From positions 310,001 to 374,000 of the forward strand of contig NZ_JAEIOJ010000007.1 of assembly GCF_016464305.1 (NCBI RefSeq): 64,000 nucleotides of DNA, in the 5' to 3' direction. A program made the translations under genes and the position numbers. The notes under the pieces are model-generated. The model made no database searches. It was not told where the DNA came from and worked only from the letters and a program-made list of their open reading frames with translations. The DNA comes from Umezawaea beigongshangensis. GTDB taxonomy: Bacteria > Actinomycetota > Actinomycetes > Mycobacteriales > Pseudonocardiaceae. Below, piece by piece: positions 1 through 8,427 of this stretch (position 1 is the first letter of the stretch; the number at the start of each line of letters is the position of its first letter).

Positions 1-2
1 CG

Positions 3-446
3 CGACTGGTCGACTCCCGCAGCAGCATGGAGAGCCAGCTCTCGCTGATGCGCTGGATCTTCCTGGCCCTGGCGGCGATGGTGCTGCTGATCGGCGTCGC
101 GGGCATCCTCAACGTGGGTCTGGCGACCGTCGGCGAGCGCATCGAGGAGTTCGCGCTGCGCCGCGCCGTCGGCACGCCCCGGTTGCTCCTCGCGGGCATC
201 GTGCTCGCCGAGACGCTGCTGACGGGCCTCATCACGGCCGCGGCCGCCATCGGCGCCGCCGTGGTCGGCCTCCACCTCGCCGGCGCCGTGCTGGGCAGCC
301 GCGAACCGTTCCTCCAGGACATCGTGTTCCCCTGGCAGGCCGGCGTGGCGGGGGTGATCGCCGGTCTGGTGGCCGGCGTGCTGGGCGGCCTGGTCCCGGC
401 CGTGCGGGCGGCCAAGATCCCGATCGCCACGGTGATGCGCGCCTGA
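3..446 (+). CDS. ABC transporter permease, FtsX/MacB type, C-terminal part
   Basis: The frame is open from base 3 to a TGA at 444-446, so the gene begins upstream of the window. The visible part has three hydrophobic stretches. Between the first and second is a cytoplasmic segment with the sequence EEFALRRAVGTPR, typical of MacB/FtsX-family permeases, where the first loop carries an E-x-x-x-RRA-x-G signature. The tail KIPIATVMRA resembles the usual xAaxxdPxxAL-R end of MacB permeases. Such permeases pair with an ATPase to drive lipoprotein or peptide export, or act as mechanotransmitters; the substrate here cannot be told. The N-terminal helix and periplasmic domain are outside the window. 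A strong hairpin follows 15 bases after the stop. Confidence 0.8.
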   Translation, partial: RLVDSRSSMESQLSLMRWIFLALAAMVLLIGVAGILNVGLATVGERIEEFALRRAVGTPRLLLAGIVLAETLLTGLITAAAAIGAAVVGLHLAGAVLGSREPFLQDIVFPWQAGVAGVIAGLVAGVLGGLVPAVRAAKIPIATVMRA

Positions 447-460
447 TCCCGTGCCACTCC

Positions 461-494
461 GCCGGCCCGCGACGCCCCTGCGTCGCGGGCCGGC
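461..494 (+). terminator. Hairpin terminator after the ABC permease
   Basis: A perfect 15-bp stem (GCCGGCCCGCGACGC, 461-475, with its complement at 480-494) closes a CCCT loop. No T-run follows, as is usual in high-GC actinobacteria. Confidence 0.8.
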
Positions 495-696
495 TTCGTT
501 CGGGCCGCCGTGCCGCGTGACCGGAACCTCCTGCGACACGGCGGCCTCCGGCGGGGAACGCGCGCTTCGAGCCGAGCAGGTCGCTGAGCCGTTCGGACGC
601 GGCTCGCGCCCTCACTCCGCCGGGGGAGAGCCGACGACGTCATCGCTGGTCGGCACCCCTGAACCGGGTGTCGCAAAAAATCTGCACCCACCGGTG

Positions 697-725
697 TAGA
701 CATCTGGCGTTCGGGTGTGTAGTGT
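697..725 (+). promoter_or_regulatory. Candidate housekeeping-sigma promoter for the purine-rich leader
   Basis: TAGACA (697-702), a 17-base spacer, then TAGTGT (720-725). This is close to the TTGACA-N17-TAGRRT consensus of actinobacterial housekeeping promoters. It lies directly upstream of the long non-coding stretch that ends in the hairpin at 1346-1377. Transcription would start near 732. Confidence 0.5.
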
Positions 726-879
726 TCCTCTCGTCGAACAAGAACAGTCCATGAAGTCGGGCAGAGGACGAACTGCGCCGGGTGAGTGAACGGTAGGGGC
801 CGGACGTGCCGGGGCCGAGACAGTGGAAGGGGTCCTGGCAGACGACCAGCTACCGGGCGGCCGAGGGGCCGCCGAACAG

Positions 880-1160
880 AGTGTGGAAGTGCAGTAGGCA
901 GTACAAGAGGTAGTTCGCAAGAGGTAAGTACAACAGCAGGTGCAGTACCAGAAAGTGATCCACCAGCAGTATCGGCAAGTGCAGTGAAACAGAACCGGTA
1001 AGTACAGTTCAGCAGTACCAGCAGGTGCAGTACTGGCAAGCGAAGTGAAGCAGTACCAGCAAGTCCAGCAAGACGAAGTACCAGCAAGTGAAGTTCAGCA
1101 GTAGGTAGTGGAGCAGCAGTACCAGCAAGTGAAGTGTTACCAGTTCAAGCAGGAGATGAA
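880..1160 (+). repeat. Degenerate purine-rich repeat array, AGTACCAGCA core
   Basis: The core AGTACCAGCA occurs exactly at 1014-1023, 1052-1061, 1077-1086 and 1118-1127. Weaker copies occur around 944 (AGTACCAGAAAG) and 1030 (AGTACTGGCAAG). Several copies extend into AAGTGAAG. Spacing is irregular (38, 25 and 41 bases), so this is neither a tandem array nor CRISPR. Pyrimidines are scarce, and the GC content is visibly below that of the flanking DNA. Confidence 0.7.
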
Positions 1161-1345
1161 GGGAGAGTTGAGCGCCATCGGATCGCCCGGGAAGACGTGT
1201 TCCACACTCTCTCGGGTGCCGCAGTTCCACAGATTGGACGGTGGTCTACGGTCACGCACAAGCGATCCTCGCGTCCCCCATTCGACAGGGCGACTGACGC
1301 GAACAAAAGAAGCCGACAGAGTCGGTAGATGGTGTTGACCCCCTC

Positions 1346-1377
1346 GGGGCCCCGGCGCACAATTGCGCCGGGGCCCC
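1346..1377 (+). terminator. Terminator or attenuator hairpin just upstream of the MerR-type gene
   Basis: A perfect 14-bp stem (GGGGCCCCGGCGCA, 1346-1359, with its complement at 1364-1377) carries a CAAT loop and is followed by CTTGTCG. It ends 23 bases before the ATG at 1401 and 13 bases before its Shine-Dalgarno. It can therefore act either as the 3' end of the upstream RNA or as an attenuator of the regulator gene. Confidence 0.75.
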
Positions 1378-1400
1378 CTTGTCGCGTTCCGGAAGGTTTC

Positions 1401-1781
1401 ATGCACCCACGAGCGAGCACTCCGACACCGGACGTCGTGTCGACCAGACACGACGTCAAACTCGACGACGACGACTACCCCGCCTACAGCATGGGGCGCG
1501 CTGCGGAGATCCTCGGTGTGACGCAGGTGTTCCTGCGCAGCCTGGACACCGCGAAGCTGATCGTTCCCCAGCGCTCGGCCGGCGGGCACCGCCGCTACTC
1601 GCGCTACCAGCTGCGGCTGGCCGCGCGAGCGCGGGAACTGGTGGACCAGGGCACCGCGGTGGACGCCGCGTGCCGCATCATCATCCTGGAGGACCAGCTC
1701 AACGAGGCCCTCCGCATCAACGCGGAACTGCAAGCCGCTCAGCACCCGAACGTCCCCGACCAGGCCACCGCGCCGGACTGA
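1401..1781 (+). CDS. MerR-family transcriptional regulator
   Basis: A 126-residue protein. Residues 29-70 form a MerR-type winged helix: PAYSMGRAAEILGVTQVFLRS is the helix-turn-helix and GGHRRYSRYQLR the wing. A region with coiled-coil character follows (RELVDQGTAVDAACRIIILE, then a Q/E-rich stretch). No effector domain or metal-binding cysteine is present, so it is of the short HspR/BldC-like MerR type rather than a metal sensor. The start is ATG 1401 because GGAAGG (1391-1396) lies four bases upstream. An in-frame earlier start would include the hairpin at 1346-1377 in the coding region and is unlikely. The long repetitive leader suggests post-transcriptional or attenuation control. Targets are unknown. 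Confidence 0.8.
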   Translation: MHPRASTPTPDVVSTRHDVKLDDDDYPAYSMGRAAEILGVTQVFLRSLDTAKLIVPQRSAGGHRRYSRYQLRLAARARELVDQGTAVDAACRIIILEDQLNEALRINAELQAAQHPNVPDQATAPD

Positions 1782-1802
1782 ACCGCGAAGCGAGACACAC
1801 CA

Positions 1803-1831
1803 CGGCCTCGTCGATCACGTCGACGGGGCCG
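1803..1831 (+). terminator. Terminator of the MerR-type gene
   Basis: A 12-bp stem with one G-U pair (CGGCCTCGTCGA, 1803-1814, against 1820-1831) and a five-base loop, starting 21 bases after the stop codon. Confidence 0.7.
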
Positions 1832-1972
1832 AAACGCGTTCCGGGCTCGGCGACGCCACCGGGCGCCCCGTCGACCCCCGTCCGTGACCGGAAACCACCG
1901 GAACGTCACCGTCGTGTCGGGGCGAGCCGATAGGGTTCGGTGGACCACACGCGATCAGGGGGGAACCTGGCG

Positions 1973-2536
1973 ATGTCTGGCGATGATCGAGCGCGCCTCG
2001 AAGCCCGGAACGCCGCGATGAAGGAGCAGGTCAGCAGCCTGCTGGACACCTTCACCCGGCAGACCGAGATGCTGCGCGACGCGCAGGAGGCAGCCGCGCG
2101 CACCACGGCTTCGCTCACGTCGAAGGACGGCCTGGTCCGGGCGACCGTCGACTCCGGCGGAGTGCTGACGCACCTGGAGTTCGCACCGTCCTCGTTCGAG
2201 CGGTCCACGCCGGAGGCGCTGGCCAGGTCGGTGCTCCAGATCGCACGCGAGGGCGCGAGCCGGGTCGAGCAGCAGGTCGCGGATCTGATGTCACCGCTCA
2301 CCGAGGGCCTGCCGGACCTGCCCGACCTGGTCGAGGACGCGCCGTCGCTGTCCGCGCTGCTCCCCCGGACCGACGCGCCCGCGCCGCGTCCCGTCGCTCC
2401 CGAGGACGAGTCCTTCGAGGACCGGAGCCTGCTGGCCGCGCGACCGGCACCACCGCCACCACCGCCTCCGGCCCGCAAGCGTCCCGCGCCCGATGACGAC
2501 GAGCAGCCCGGCACCTGGCTCAGGGAGAGCTACTGA
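1973..2536 (+). CDS. YbaB/EbfC-like protein of a type VII toxin locus
   Basis: A 187-residue protein. Residues 1-105 have the YbaB/EbfC pattern: a long N-terminal helix (ARLEARNAAMKEQVSSLL), then a small beta-sheet unit (VRATVDSGGVLTHLEF) and a C-terminal helix. The tail is proline-rich (nine prolines in a row near residue 165) and disordered. In Pseudonocardiaceae such YbaB-like proteins commonly precede WXG100-type and large toxin genes. They are thought to be adaptors of the secreted complex rather than nucleoid proteins; that role is inference. The start is ATG 1973, because AGGGGGG (1957-1963) sits nine bases upstream; a GTG at 1940 has no ribosome-binding site. The stop overlaps the next ATG by one base, so the genes are co-translated. 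Confidence 0.75.
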   Translation: MSGDDRARLEARNAAMKEQVSSLLDTFTRQTEMLRDAQEAAARTTASLTSKDGLVRATVDSGGVLTHLEFAPSSFERSTPEALARSVLQIAREGASRVEQQVADLMSPLTEGLPDLPDLVEDAPSLSALLPRTDAPAPRPVAPEDESFEDRSLLAARPAPPPPPPPARKRPAPDDDEQPGTWLRESY

Positions 2537-2853
2537 TGACGGCGGGAGGCTTCCGCGTCGACCCCGGCGCGGTGTCCGGGGCAGCGGCCGAACTCGGTTC
2601 GGCCGCGGACCGGTTGGAGTCCGTGGGCACGGCGCTCACCGACGCTCTCGCCGCCGCCGGCGCGTGCTGGGGCGGTGACGAGTCGGGCCAGAAGTTCGCC
2701 GAGGACTACGTGCCCGGAGCCGAGGGCGCGGTGCGCGCGTTCACCTCGCTGGTGGAGGGACTGCGCGGGTTGCAGGGGAACGTGGTCGACGCGATGACGA
2801 CCTACCGGACGGTCGACGGCACCGGCGCCAGCACCGTGCAGCGCGGGAGCTGA
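2536..2853 (+). CDS. WXG100/ESX-type small secreted protein
   Basis: A 105-residue protein predicted to be almost wholly helical. A central turn, CWGGDESGQKF (about residues 44-54), matches the W-x-G hairpin between the two helices of WXG100 proteins. This size and shape are typical of type VII (ESX) secretion substrates and partners, which dimerise with the N-terminal helices of a larger effector. The ATG overlaps the stop of the YbaB-like gene. The next gene begins 54 bases downstream. The WXG turn here reads WGG, a common variant. Confidence 0.75.
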   Translation: MTAGGFRVDPGAVSGAAAELGSAADRLESVGTALTDALAAAGACWGGDESGQKFAEDYVPGAEGAVRAFTSLVEGLRGLQGNVVDAMTTYRTVDGTGASTVQRGS

Positions 2854-2907
2854 GCCGCGGTGCAGACCGGTCCGAGGCCGCAGACGGCGTGGCGGGGGTA
2901 GCGCTCA

Positions 2908-5900
2908 GTGGGCATGGAGATACCCGACGAGGTCAAGTGGCTGCTGCCGATCGTGGTCGGCGAGAGCTGGCCCGAGGGCGACGAGGACAAGCTCCGCGAC
3001 CTGCGCGACGCCTGGCACCGCGCGGCCGACGCCGTTCCCGGCGTCAGCTCGACCGCGGACGGCGGCGCGAGGTCGATCCTCGACGGCTGGACGGGAGACG
3101 GCGCCGAGGCGTTCGAGGAGGTGTGGAAGAAGTACGTCGAGGGCGACGACGCCTACTTCACGTCGATCGTCGAGGCCTGCCGGGCGCTGGGCGACTCGTG
3201 CGACGCGACCGCGCTCGACGTCGAGTACACGAAGTACCTGATCATCGCGTCGCTCATCGTGCTCGCCATCTCGATCGCGGCCATGATCGCCTCCGCTGCG
3301 GTGACGTTCGGCGCGTCGACGGCGGGCATCGTGCCCGCGCAGATCGCGACGCGCGTGGCCGTGCAGATGATCTTCCGGCAGCTGCTGCAGAAGCTGGCGC
3401 AGCAGGGCTTCACGAAGGTCGCGCAGCAGGTGTTGCAGCGGGTGCTGCGCGAGGTCGCGACGAACGTGGCCACCGGCGTGGCTCTCGACGCCGGGATCCA
3501 GGGTCTCCAGATGGCCAGCGGGGACCGCAGGTCGTGGGACCTGAGCAAGACCGGGGACGCCGCCGTCGGCGGCGCGGTGGAGGGAGTGGTCGGCGCGGCG
3601 TCGAACGCCGTGCCGAGGGGCGCGACCAGGGGGCTGTCGGACAGCGTCGGTGGCGAGGTCCTCGACGGCGCCGTGCGCGGGGCGACCCGCGGCGCGGTGG
3701 AGGGCGCGGTCACCACCGTCGGCGAAGCGGCCGTCACCGGGAACCTGGACGAGCTGTCGGCGAAGGACGTGCTGATGGGCACGTCCAGCGGCGCCGTCGA
3801 CCGGGGTGTCGGCGGGACGACGGACTCGCTCGGCACGATCCGGGACCTGGACGTCGAGACGCCGGACACCTCCCGTCCCGGACCGAGCAGCTCCCGGGGC
3901 GACTCCGCCGCGCAGCCCGTCGCGGACGCGGGCCAGCAGTCCGCGTCGGACTCCACCGACGCCCCGGACGTCCCCCGGCCCGGCGGCGCGGCGGACCCAC
4001 CGGGCGGGGAGGCGGCCACCAGGGCCTCCGGGGTGTCGCCGACGCTTCCGGCGGACCGGGCGGACAGCGCCACGGCGAGCGGCCAGACCGGCAGCCCCGT
4101 CTCCGCCTCCACCCCGGCCCAGCAGGGCTGGACGTCTCCCGGTGGCACGGCGCCAGCCGGGGGCGCGACGCCCACCGGCCACGGCTCGCCGCCGCCGGCC
4201 AGCGGTGCCGCGCACTCCGCGCCGGGGCCCGCGTCACCGCGCGGCGCGGGCCTTCCCCCGCTCACGTCCGGCCCCGGCCAGGCGTCACCCGCACCGACCG
4301 GCGTCGCGAGCCACACGACGGGCAACACCGCCGCCGCACCGGCCACCGCGTCCCACCCCGGCTCGCCGACGTCCACCGCAAGCGGCCAGGCCAGCCCGTC
4401 GGCCAGCGGCACCGGCCACACCACCCCCGCGCCGACCAGCGGTTCCAGCCCCGCCACGGCCACCCCGACCAGCGGACCGGGTCAGAGCTCGTCCTCCGGC
4501 GGGTACGGGAGGGCACCCGCACCGAGCGGGTTCGGTCCGACTCCTCCCGGCGGCTTCGGTCCGCAGCCGGGGTACTCCGGACACCAGCAGGGCCCGCCGC
4601 CGCCCGGCGGCGTCTCCGCCACCGGGACGACGGGACAGCCGTTCGCGCCACGCTTCGACGGCCCGCCCGCCCCACCGCAGCAGCAGAGCGGGCCTCCACG
4701 ACCGGTGGCCGGGCCTCAGCAGGGCGGGACGCCTCCGTCCCCCTTCTTCCACGGCCCGCAGGGCGCACCGCCACCACGCGGTCCGCTCCCACCACCGCAG
4801 CGCGGCCCGCAGAACCCACCGCCGGGTGGCCGTCCGACACCGCCGCGCCCCACGCCAGCACCGGGCGGGCTCCCGCCACGTGGGCCGATGCCGCCCGCCG
4901 GGCCGCCGCCCGCGCACCACCCGCCCGCCGGTCGTGCACCGGTGCCGCCGCAGGGCTACGCGCCGAACGGCCCGCGCCCGCAGGGGCCACCGCCGCCGGG
5001 ACGACCCGTGCCTCCCCGCGGCTTCCCGCCGCCGAACGCGCCCCGGCCGCAGGGCCCGCCACCGCCGAGTTCACCCGGTCCGGTGCCACCGCGCCCACCG
5101 GCGTCCCCCGCCAGGCAGTTCGGAGTGCTCGACACGCCAGAGCCGGTCGCCCCACCGCAAGCTCGCCGCACCCCGGAACCCGCTCCGGCTCCCGAGCCGC
5201 CCGCGGCACCGGAAGCGCCACGCAGCCCCGAACCGACGCCGGTCGGCCGGCCGACTCCCACCACGGAGCCGGACGACGCACCCCCGTCCGGTCGAGACGA
5301 TCTCGGCGAGGAGCACCTCTTCGACCCGGAGCACCGGGCCACCGCGGCCGACAACGCCGCACTCGCCGCCGGTATCACCGGCGACGCCCGCCGCACCGCG
5401 CTGAGGGACGCCGCGCTCGCCAGACGGGACGCCGCCGCATCGCTGTCGGGACTGTCCGACGAGGGCGCGTTCGCGCTGTACGCCTACACCGGCCACGACG
5501 TGTTCGACTCGGCCAACACCGCACAGCGCCTGGGCCCCGAGGGCGGACGGGCCGCCTTCGAACGCGCACGGCTCCAGGTGCGGGCGATGGTCTCGGCCGT
5601 GAACGAGCTCGCGCCGCTGGAAGCGGAACTGGTGCGGGGCATCGACGTCAGGGGCAACCGGGTCCTGGCCGAACTCGTCGCGGACCAGTACGTGCCCGGC
5701 CGCACGACCGTCGAGCCCACGATCGTCAGCGCCTCGATCAGGGAGTCGCCGGACTTCGTGTCCAAGTTCGGCGAGGACGTCGAGATCCACGTCCAGGCCA
5801 AGACGGCTCGCGACATCCACGAGCTGTCGCAGACCGACGGCGAGCGCGAAGCCGTCTCCAAGCCGGGCACCCAGTGGTACACCCACGCCAAGGAGGTCGT

Positions 5901-7974
5901 CGAGGTCGAGCGCGGTGGCGTCGTCAAGCAGAAGACGATCGTCCGGGTCGAGGAGGTCCTGCCCGGCGATCCCCGCTACCTCGACCGGGCAGCGGCCGAG
6001 CGGGAGATCGCCGACCGGCGTGCCACCAACAACGCCAACAGGGACACCTTCGAAGACCTGCTCAGGAAGACGACGCAGGAGCGGTTGGGCGGCGGCTCGT
6101 CCGACGCGCCCGAGCCCGCCGCGCCAGAACGCAGCAGGGTCGTCGCGCTGCTCGGCGGCTACGCGGGTGCGGACGCGCTGCTCGACGGCGACCCGATCGA
6201 CAGCGGCACCACCGGCGGCCACGACTGGTCACCCCTGTCGCGCGCGACCAACCCACCCGCAGAACCCGCGATCCACGCGGACACCGCCAACGCCCACCAG
6301 TCGGCCGGGTACGTCGCCGAACGTCACCCGCACGTGGCGGGGGTCAACCCGCGCTTCCACGACGTGGACGCCTACGAGCGGGGCTATCAGACCAACTGCA
6401 CGCGCGGTGTCGTGGCGAGCGCGCTGCGGCGAGCGGGCATCGACACCGAGGCCGGACCGCTGCACCCCGAGGACGTGGAGTCCGCGGGCACGCTCGACCA
6501 CGTCCGGGACCACCTGGGCGGCGACTGGCAGTCGCACGCCGACTACGACAGCGTCATCCGCGCGATGCGCGACCTGCCGGTGGACTCGCGCGCCGTGATC
6601 GCCGTGAAGCACCTCGGACCGGACGGCGTCGAGTACGGGCACGTGGCGGAGGTGGTGCACACCCGCGAGGGCGTGGCGTTCGTGGACCCGCAGACCAACT
6701 CCCTGATGCGCCTGCCGCACCCCCCGGCGAAGCTGGACCTGCTGCCCTACGACCTCGCCGATGTGGCCGAGCGCCACAGCACGCGCCCGGACACCGAACG
6801 GTCCACGGTGGACCGCACGACCACGAGCGACTCCGGCTACGGCGCGGCGGACACCCCACCACGAGGCGACGACCTCCCGCCGCCGACCCGCGAGGAGATC
6901 AACCGCTACCTCCAGGAGCCACGCGTCCAGAACGCCCTGCGCGTGGCCGACGCGACGAGCCACCGCCTCCCGGACGCGCGGATCACCGTCGACGGCCAGC
7001 AGTTGCACATCGGCGAGGCCATCGCCGCCCTGCTGCCGCGCCACCCGGAGTTGGCTGCCCTGCTGCGCGACGTGCCGTTCCTGGAGAACTCGCTGCTGGC
7101 GAGGCCAGAAACCCTCGCGAACCTGCTGAGGCACCCGCAGGCGATCGCGGTGCTGGAGGAGTGCGTCCACGAGGTCCAACACCACGAGGACGGCCCGGAG
7201 GCCCTCGCGGAGCAGTACGAGGCCGAGCCCGACCCCGCACCGGCACTCCTCACCCCGGAACAGGCCGCACTGTCAGCTCTCGCAAGTGACATCGCGAGGG
7301 ACAACCCCGCCTCGCACAGACAGCAGCCCGGCTTCGACGAATCGAAGAAGGACGACGACGCTTACCGGGAGCAGTACCTCGACGGGCTCTACCACAACTG
7401 GTCGCTCAAGCAGGGACAGTTGCACGCCTTGGCCGACGCGGTCGCCAGAGCGACTGGAGGCGACGCCTCGTCTCGCAAGACCGAGAAGAGCAGAGCCCGC
7501 GCCAGAGACAAGATCAACGAGTACGAAAACAAAGCTTACAAGCTCACCGACCTGGTCGGCTCGAAGATCCAGTACCGCACTGTGGCGGATGCTTACAAGG
7601 GCTTGGGCGTGTTGTTGAGCAAACTTCAGGAGGACGACGCCCGTACTAGCATCGTGAAGTTCAAGGATCGCTTCTTGGGACCGCAGGGCAGCGGTTACCG
7701 TGATCTCCAGCTCAACGTCCGCTTGGAACTCGACGATGGAACGTTCCACGTCGCTGAACTCCGCCTGCACCTCACGGCGATCGACGAGGTGGCGAACTTC
7801 GAGCACGTGTTGTACGAAGTGCGCAGGGACTTCGACGCCCTGGCCGAGAAAGAGGGCCGCACGATGACAGCGGAAGAGCGAGCATTGAGCAGTTCGATCT
7901 CAGAAAGACAGAAGGCGTTGTTCGACACAGCTTTCAAAAAGGGGCGGGGAACCACCAGGAGCGGCGGTCGGTGA
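2908..7974 (+). CDS. Giant polymorphic toxin with ADP-ribosyltransferase-like, papain-like and RelA/SpoT-like domains
   Basis: 1688 residues. Residues 1-105 resemble a WXG100-like export domain (WTG at 61-63). A hydrophobic helix at about 109-135 and glycine/alanine-rich repeats follow. Residues 320-800 are a disordered Pro/Gly/Ser linker. Three catalytic-looking domains come next. (1) About 810-1030 resembles an ADP-ribosyltransferase: Arg910 in VRGIDV, the SAS strand 941-943, and an ExE motif, Glu979-x-Glu981. (2) About 1110-1275 resembles a papain-fold toxin: Cys1164 in YQTNC, His1245 in YGHVAEVV, Asp1260 in FVDPQT. (3) About 1500-1650 resembles a RelA/SpoT nucleotide pyrophosphokinase: Asp1548 in TDLVGSK, Tyr1597 in GSGYRDLQ, Glu1617 in AELRL. 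The catalytic residues appear to be present in all three. No translocation gene is in the window. Start GTG 2908 (GGGGG ten bases upstream) or ATG 2914. The domain calls rest on motifs read by eye. Confidence 0.75.
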   Translation: MGMEIPDEVKWLLPIVVGESWPEGDEDKLRDLRDAWHRAADAVPGVSSTADGGARSILDGWTGDGAEAFEEVWKKYVEGDDAYFTSIVEACRALGDSCDATALDVEYTKYLIIASLIVLAISIAAMIASAAVTFGASTAGIVPAQIATRVAVQMIFRQLLQKLAQQGFTKVAQQVLQRVLREVATNVATGVALDAGIQGLQMASGDRRSWDLSKTGDAAVGGAVEGVVGAASNAVPRGATRGLSDSVGGEVLDGAVRGATRGAVEGAVTTVGEAAVTGNLDELSAKDVLMGTSSGAVDRGVGGTTDSLGTIRDLDVETPDTSRPGPSSSRGDSAAQPVADAGQQSASDSTDAPDVPRPGGAADPPGGEAATRASGVSPTLPADRADSATASGQTGSPVSASTPAQQGWTSPGGTAPAGGATPTGHGSPPPASGAAHSAPGPASPRGAGLPPLTSGPGQASPAPTGVASHTTGNTAAAPATASHPGSPTSTASGQASPSASGTGHTTPAPTSGSSPATATPTSGPGQSSSSGGYGRAPAPSGFGPTPPGGFGPQPGYSGHQQGPPPPGGVSATGTTGQPFAPRFDGPPAPPQQQSGPPRPVAGPQQGGTPPSPFFHGPQGAPPPRGPLPPPQRGPQNPPPGGRPTPPRPTPAPGGLPPRGPMPPAGPPPAHHPPAGRAPVPPQGYAPNGPRPQGPPPPGRPVPPRGFPPPNAPRPQGPPPPSSPGPVPPRPPASPARQFGVLDTPEPVAPPQARRTPEPAPAPEPPAAPEAPRSPEPTPVGRPTPTTEPDDAPPSGRDDLGEEHLFDPEHRATAADNAALAAGITGDARRTALRDAALARRDAAASLSGLSDEGAFALYAYTGHDVFDSANTAQRLGPEGGRAAFERARLQVRAMVSAVNELAPLEAELVRGIDVRGNRVLAELVADQYVPGRTTVEPTIVSASIRESPDFVSKFGEDVEIHVQAKTARDIHELSQTDGEREAVSKPGTQWYTHAKEVVEVERGGVVKQKTIVRVEEVLPGDPRYLDRAAAEREIADRRATNNANRDTFEDLLRKTTQERLGGGSSDAPEPAAPERSRVVALLGGYAGADALLDGDPIDSGTTGGHDWSPLSRATNPPAEPAIHADTANAHQSAGYVAERHPHVAGVNPRFHDVDAYERGYQTNCTRGVVASALRRAGIDTEAGPLHPEDVESAGTLDHVRDHLGGDWQSHADYDSVIRAMRDLPVDSRAVIAVKHLGPDGVEYGHVAEVVHTREGVAFVDPQTNSLMRLPHPPAKLDLLPYDLADVAERHSTRPDTERSTVDRTTTSDSGYGAADTPPRGDDLPPPTREEINRYLQEPRVQNALRVADATSHRLPDARITVDGQQLHIGEAIAALLPRHPELAALLRDVPFLENSLLARPETLANLLRHPQAIAVLEECVHEVQHHEDGPEALAEQYEAEPDPAPALLTPEQAALSALASDIARDNPASHRQQPGFDESKKDDDAYREQYLDGLYHNWSLKQGQLHALADAVARATGGDASSRKTEKSRARARDKINEYENKAYKLTDLVGSKIQYRTVADAYKGLGVLLSKLQEDDARTSIVKFKDRFLGPQGSGYRDLQLNVRLELDDGTFHVAELRLHLTAIDEVANFEHVLYEVRRDFDALAEKEGRTMTAEERALSSSISERQKALFDTAFKKGRGTTRSGGR

Positions 7975-8405
7975 TGGCGCAAAATCCAGCCTACTACGAG
8001 TACTACAAGTCGACGTACATGATCAAGACCAACGCCGACGGCGAACGAACCGGTTACAGACTGAAACTCGACACCGGCGAATTCGAGCCGAACAACCGCC
8101 CCATCCCCGAGATCCTCGGAGCAACGTCCACGAGCGAGATCTCGTCGCTGAACGAAGAAGAGTTCGTCTGGACGACCGAAGAAATTCGCGGAGAACTGCG
8201 CGGCGACGGTCCGGTCTTCGCGCTCTACGAGACCATCGACGCCATGTACGAACAGAAAGAACGCGAAGGCCGCAAGGCGTTCACCCCAGAAGAACGCGCG
8301 CTGATCAGGTCGATCCGCCGACGCACCTTCCGGATGTGGGAAGAAGAAGCTGCCCGCAGGGCGGCAGGAGAACCGCCGACGATCATCGTCAGACCGAAGT
8401 TCTGA
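7974..8405 (+). CDS. Candidate immunity protein for the toxin C-terminus
   Basis: A 143-residue acidic and charged protein without signal peptide or membrane helix. I do not recognise the family. ATG 7974 overlaps the toxin's TGA by one base (TGATG), so translation is coupled. A gene placed exactly here in polymorphic-toxin loci is normally the cognate immunity protein of the most C-terminal toxin domain, here the RelA/SpoT-like one. Its base composition is less GC-rich than that of the flanking genes and matches the last 700 bases of the toxin gene, which suggests that tip and immunity gene moved in together. It could instead be a second secreted component. Confidence 0.55.
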   Translation: MAQNPAYYEYYKSTYMIKTNADGERTGYRLKLDTGEFEPNNRPIPEILGATSTSEISSLNEEEFVWTTEEIRGELRGDGPVFALYETIDAMYEQKEREGRKAFTPEERALIRSIRRRTFRMWEEEAARRAAGEPPTIIVRPKF

Positions 8406-8427
8406 CAACGGAAGAGGATTGAGCCGA

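Larger units (their letters stand above)
732..1378 (+). ncRNA. Candidate long leader RNA or small RNA, purine-rich, ending in a hairpin
   Basis: Between the promoter-like motif at 697-725 and the perfect hairpin at 1346-1377 lie about 640 bases with no credible gene: all three forward frames are interrupted, and no stretch looks like a known protein. The middle part is unlike the rest of the window, rich in A and G and built of imperfect short repeats. The transcript could be a stand-alone RNA ending at the hairpin, or the attenuated leader of the MerR-type gene that starts 24 bases after it. I do not recognise it as a known RNA family. Confidence 0.35.

Noticed and set aside
880-1160. Reading the AGTACCAGCA repeats as a QYQQV-type repetitive protein, or as a CRISPR array
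   Set aside because: Stop codons interrupt every forward frame within short distances, there is no start signal, and repeat spacing is irregular with repeats too short and degenerate for CRISPR.
1165-1180. A 14-bp match, GTTGAGCGCCATCG, shared by the repeat leader and by 11249-11262
   Set aside because: Matches of this length are expected several times by chance in 64 kb of high-GC DNA, and the contexts do not correspond.
2889-7289. A 1466-codon open frame on the + strand overlapping the toxin gene in another frame, and several long frames antisense to it
   Set aside because: The translation is arginine/alanine/glycine-rich noise typical of off-frame reading of high-GC genes. The toxin frame has domain motifs and correct codon-position bias.
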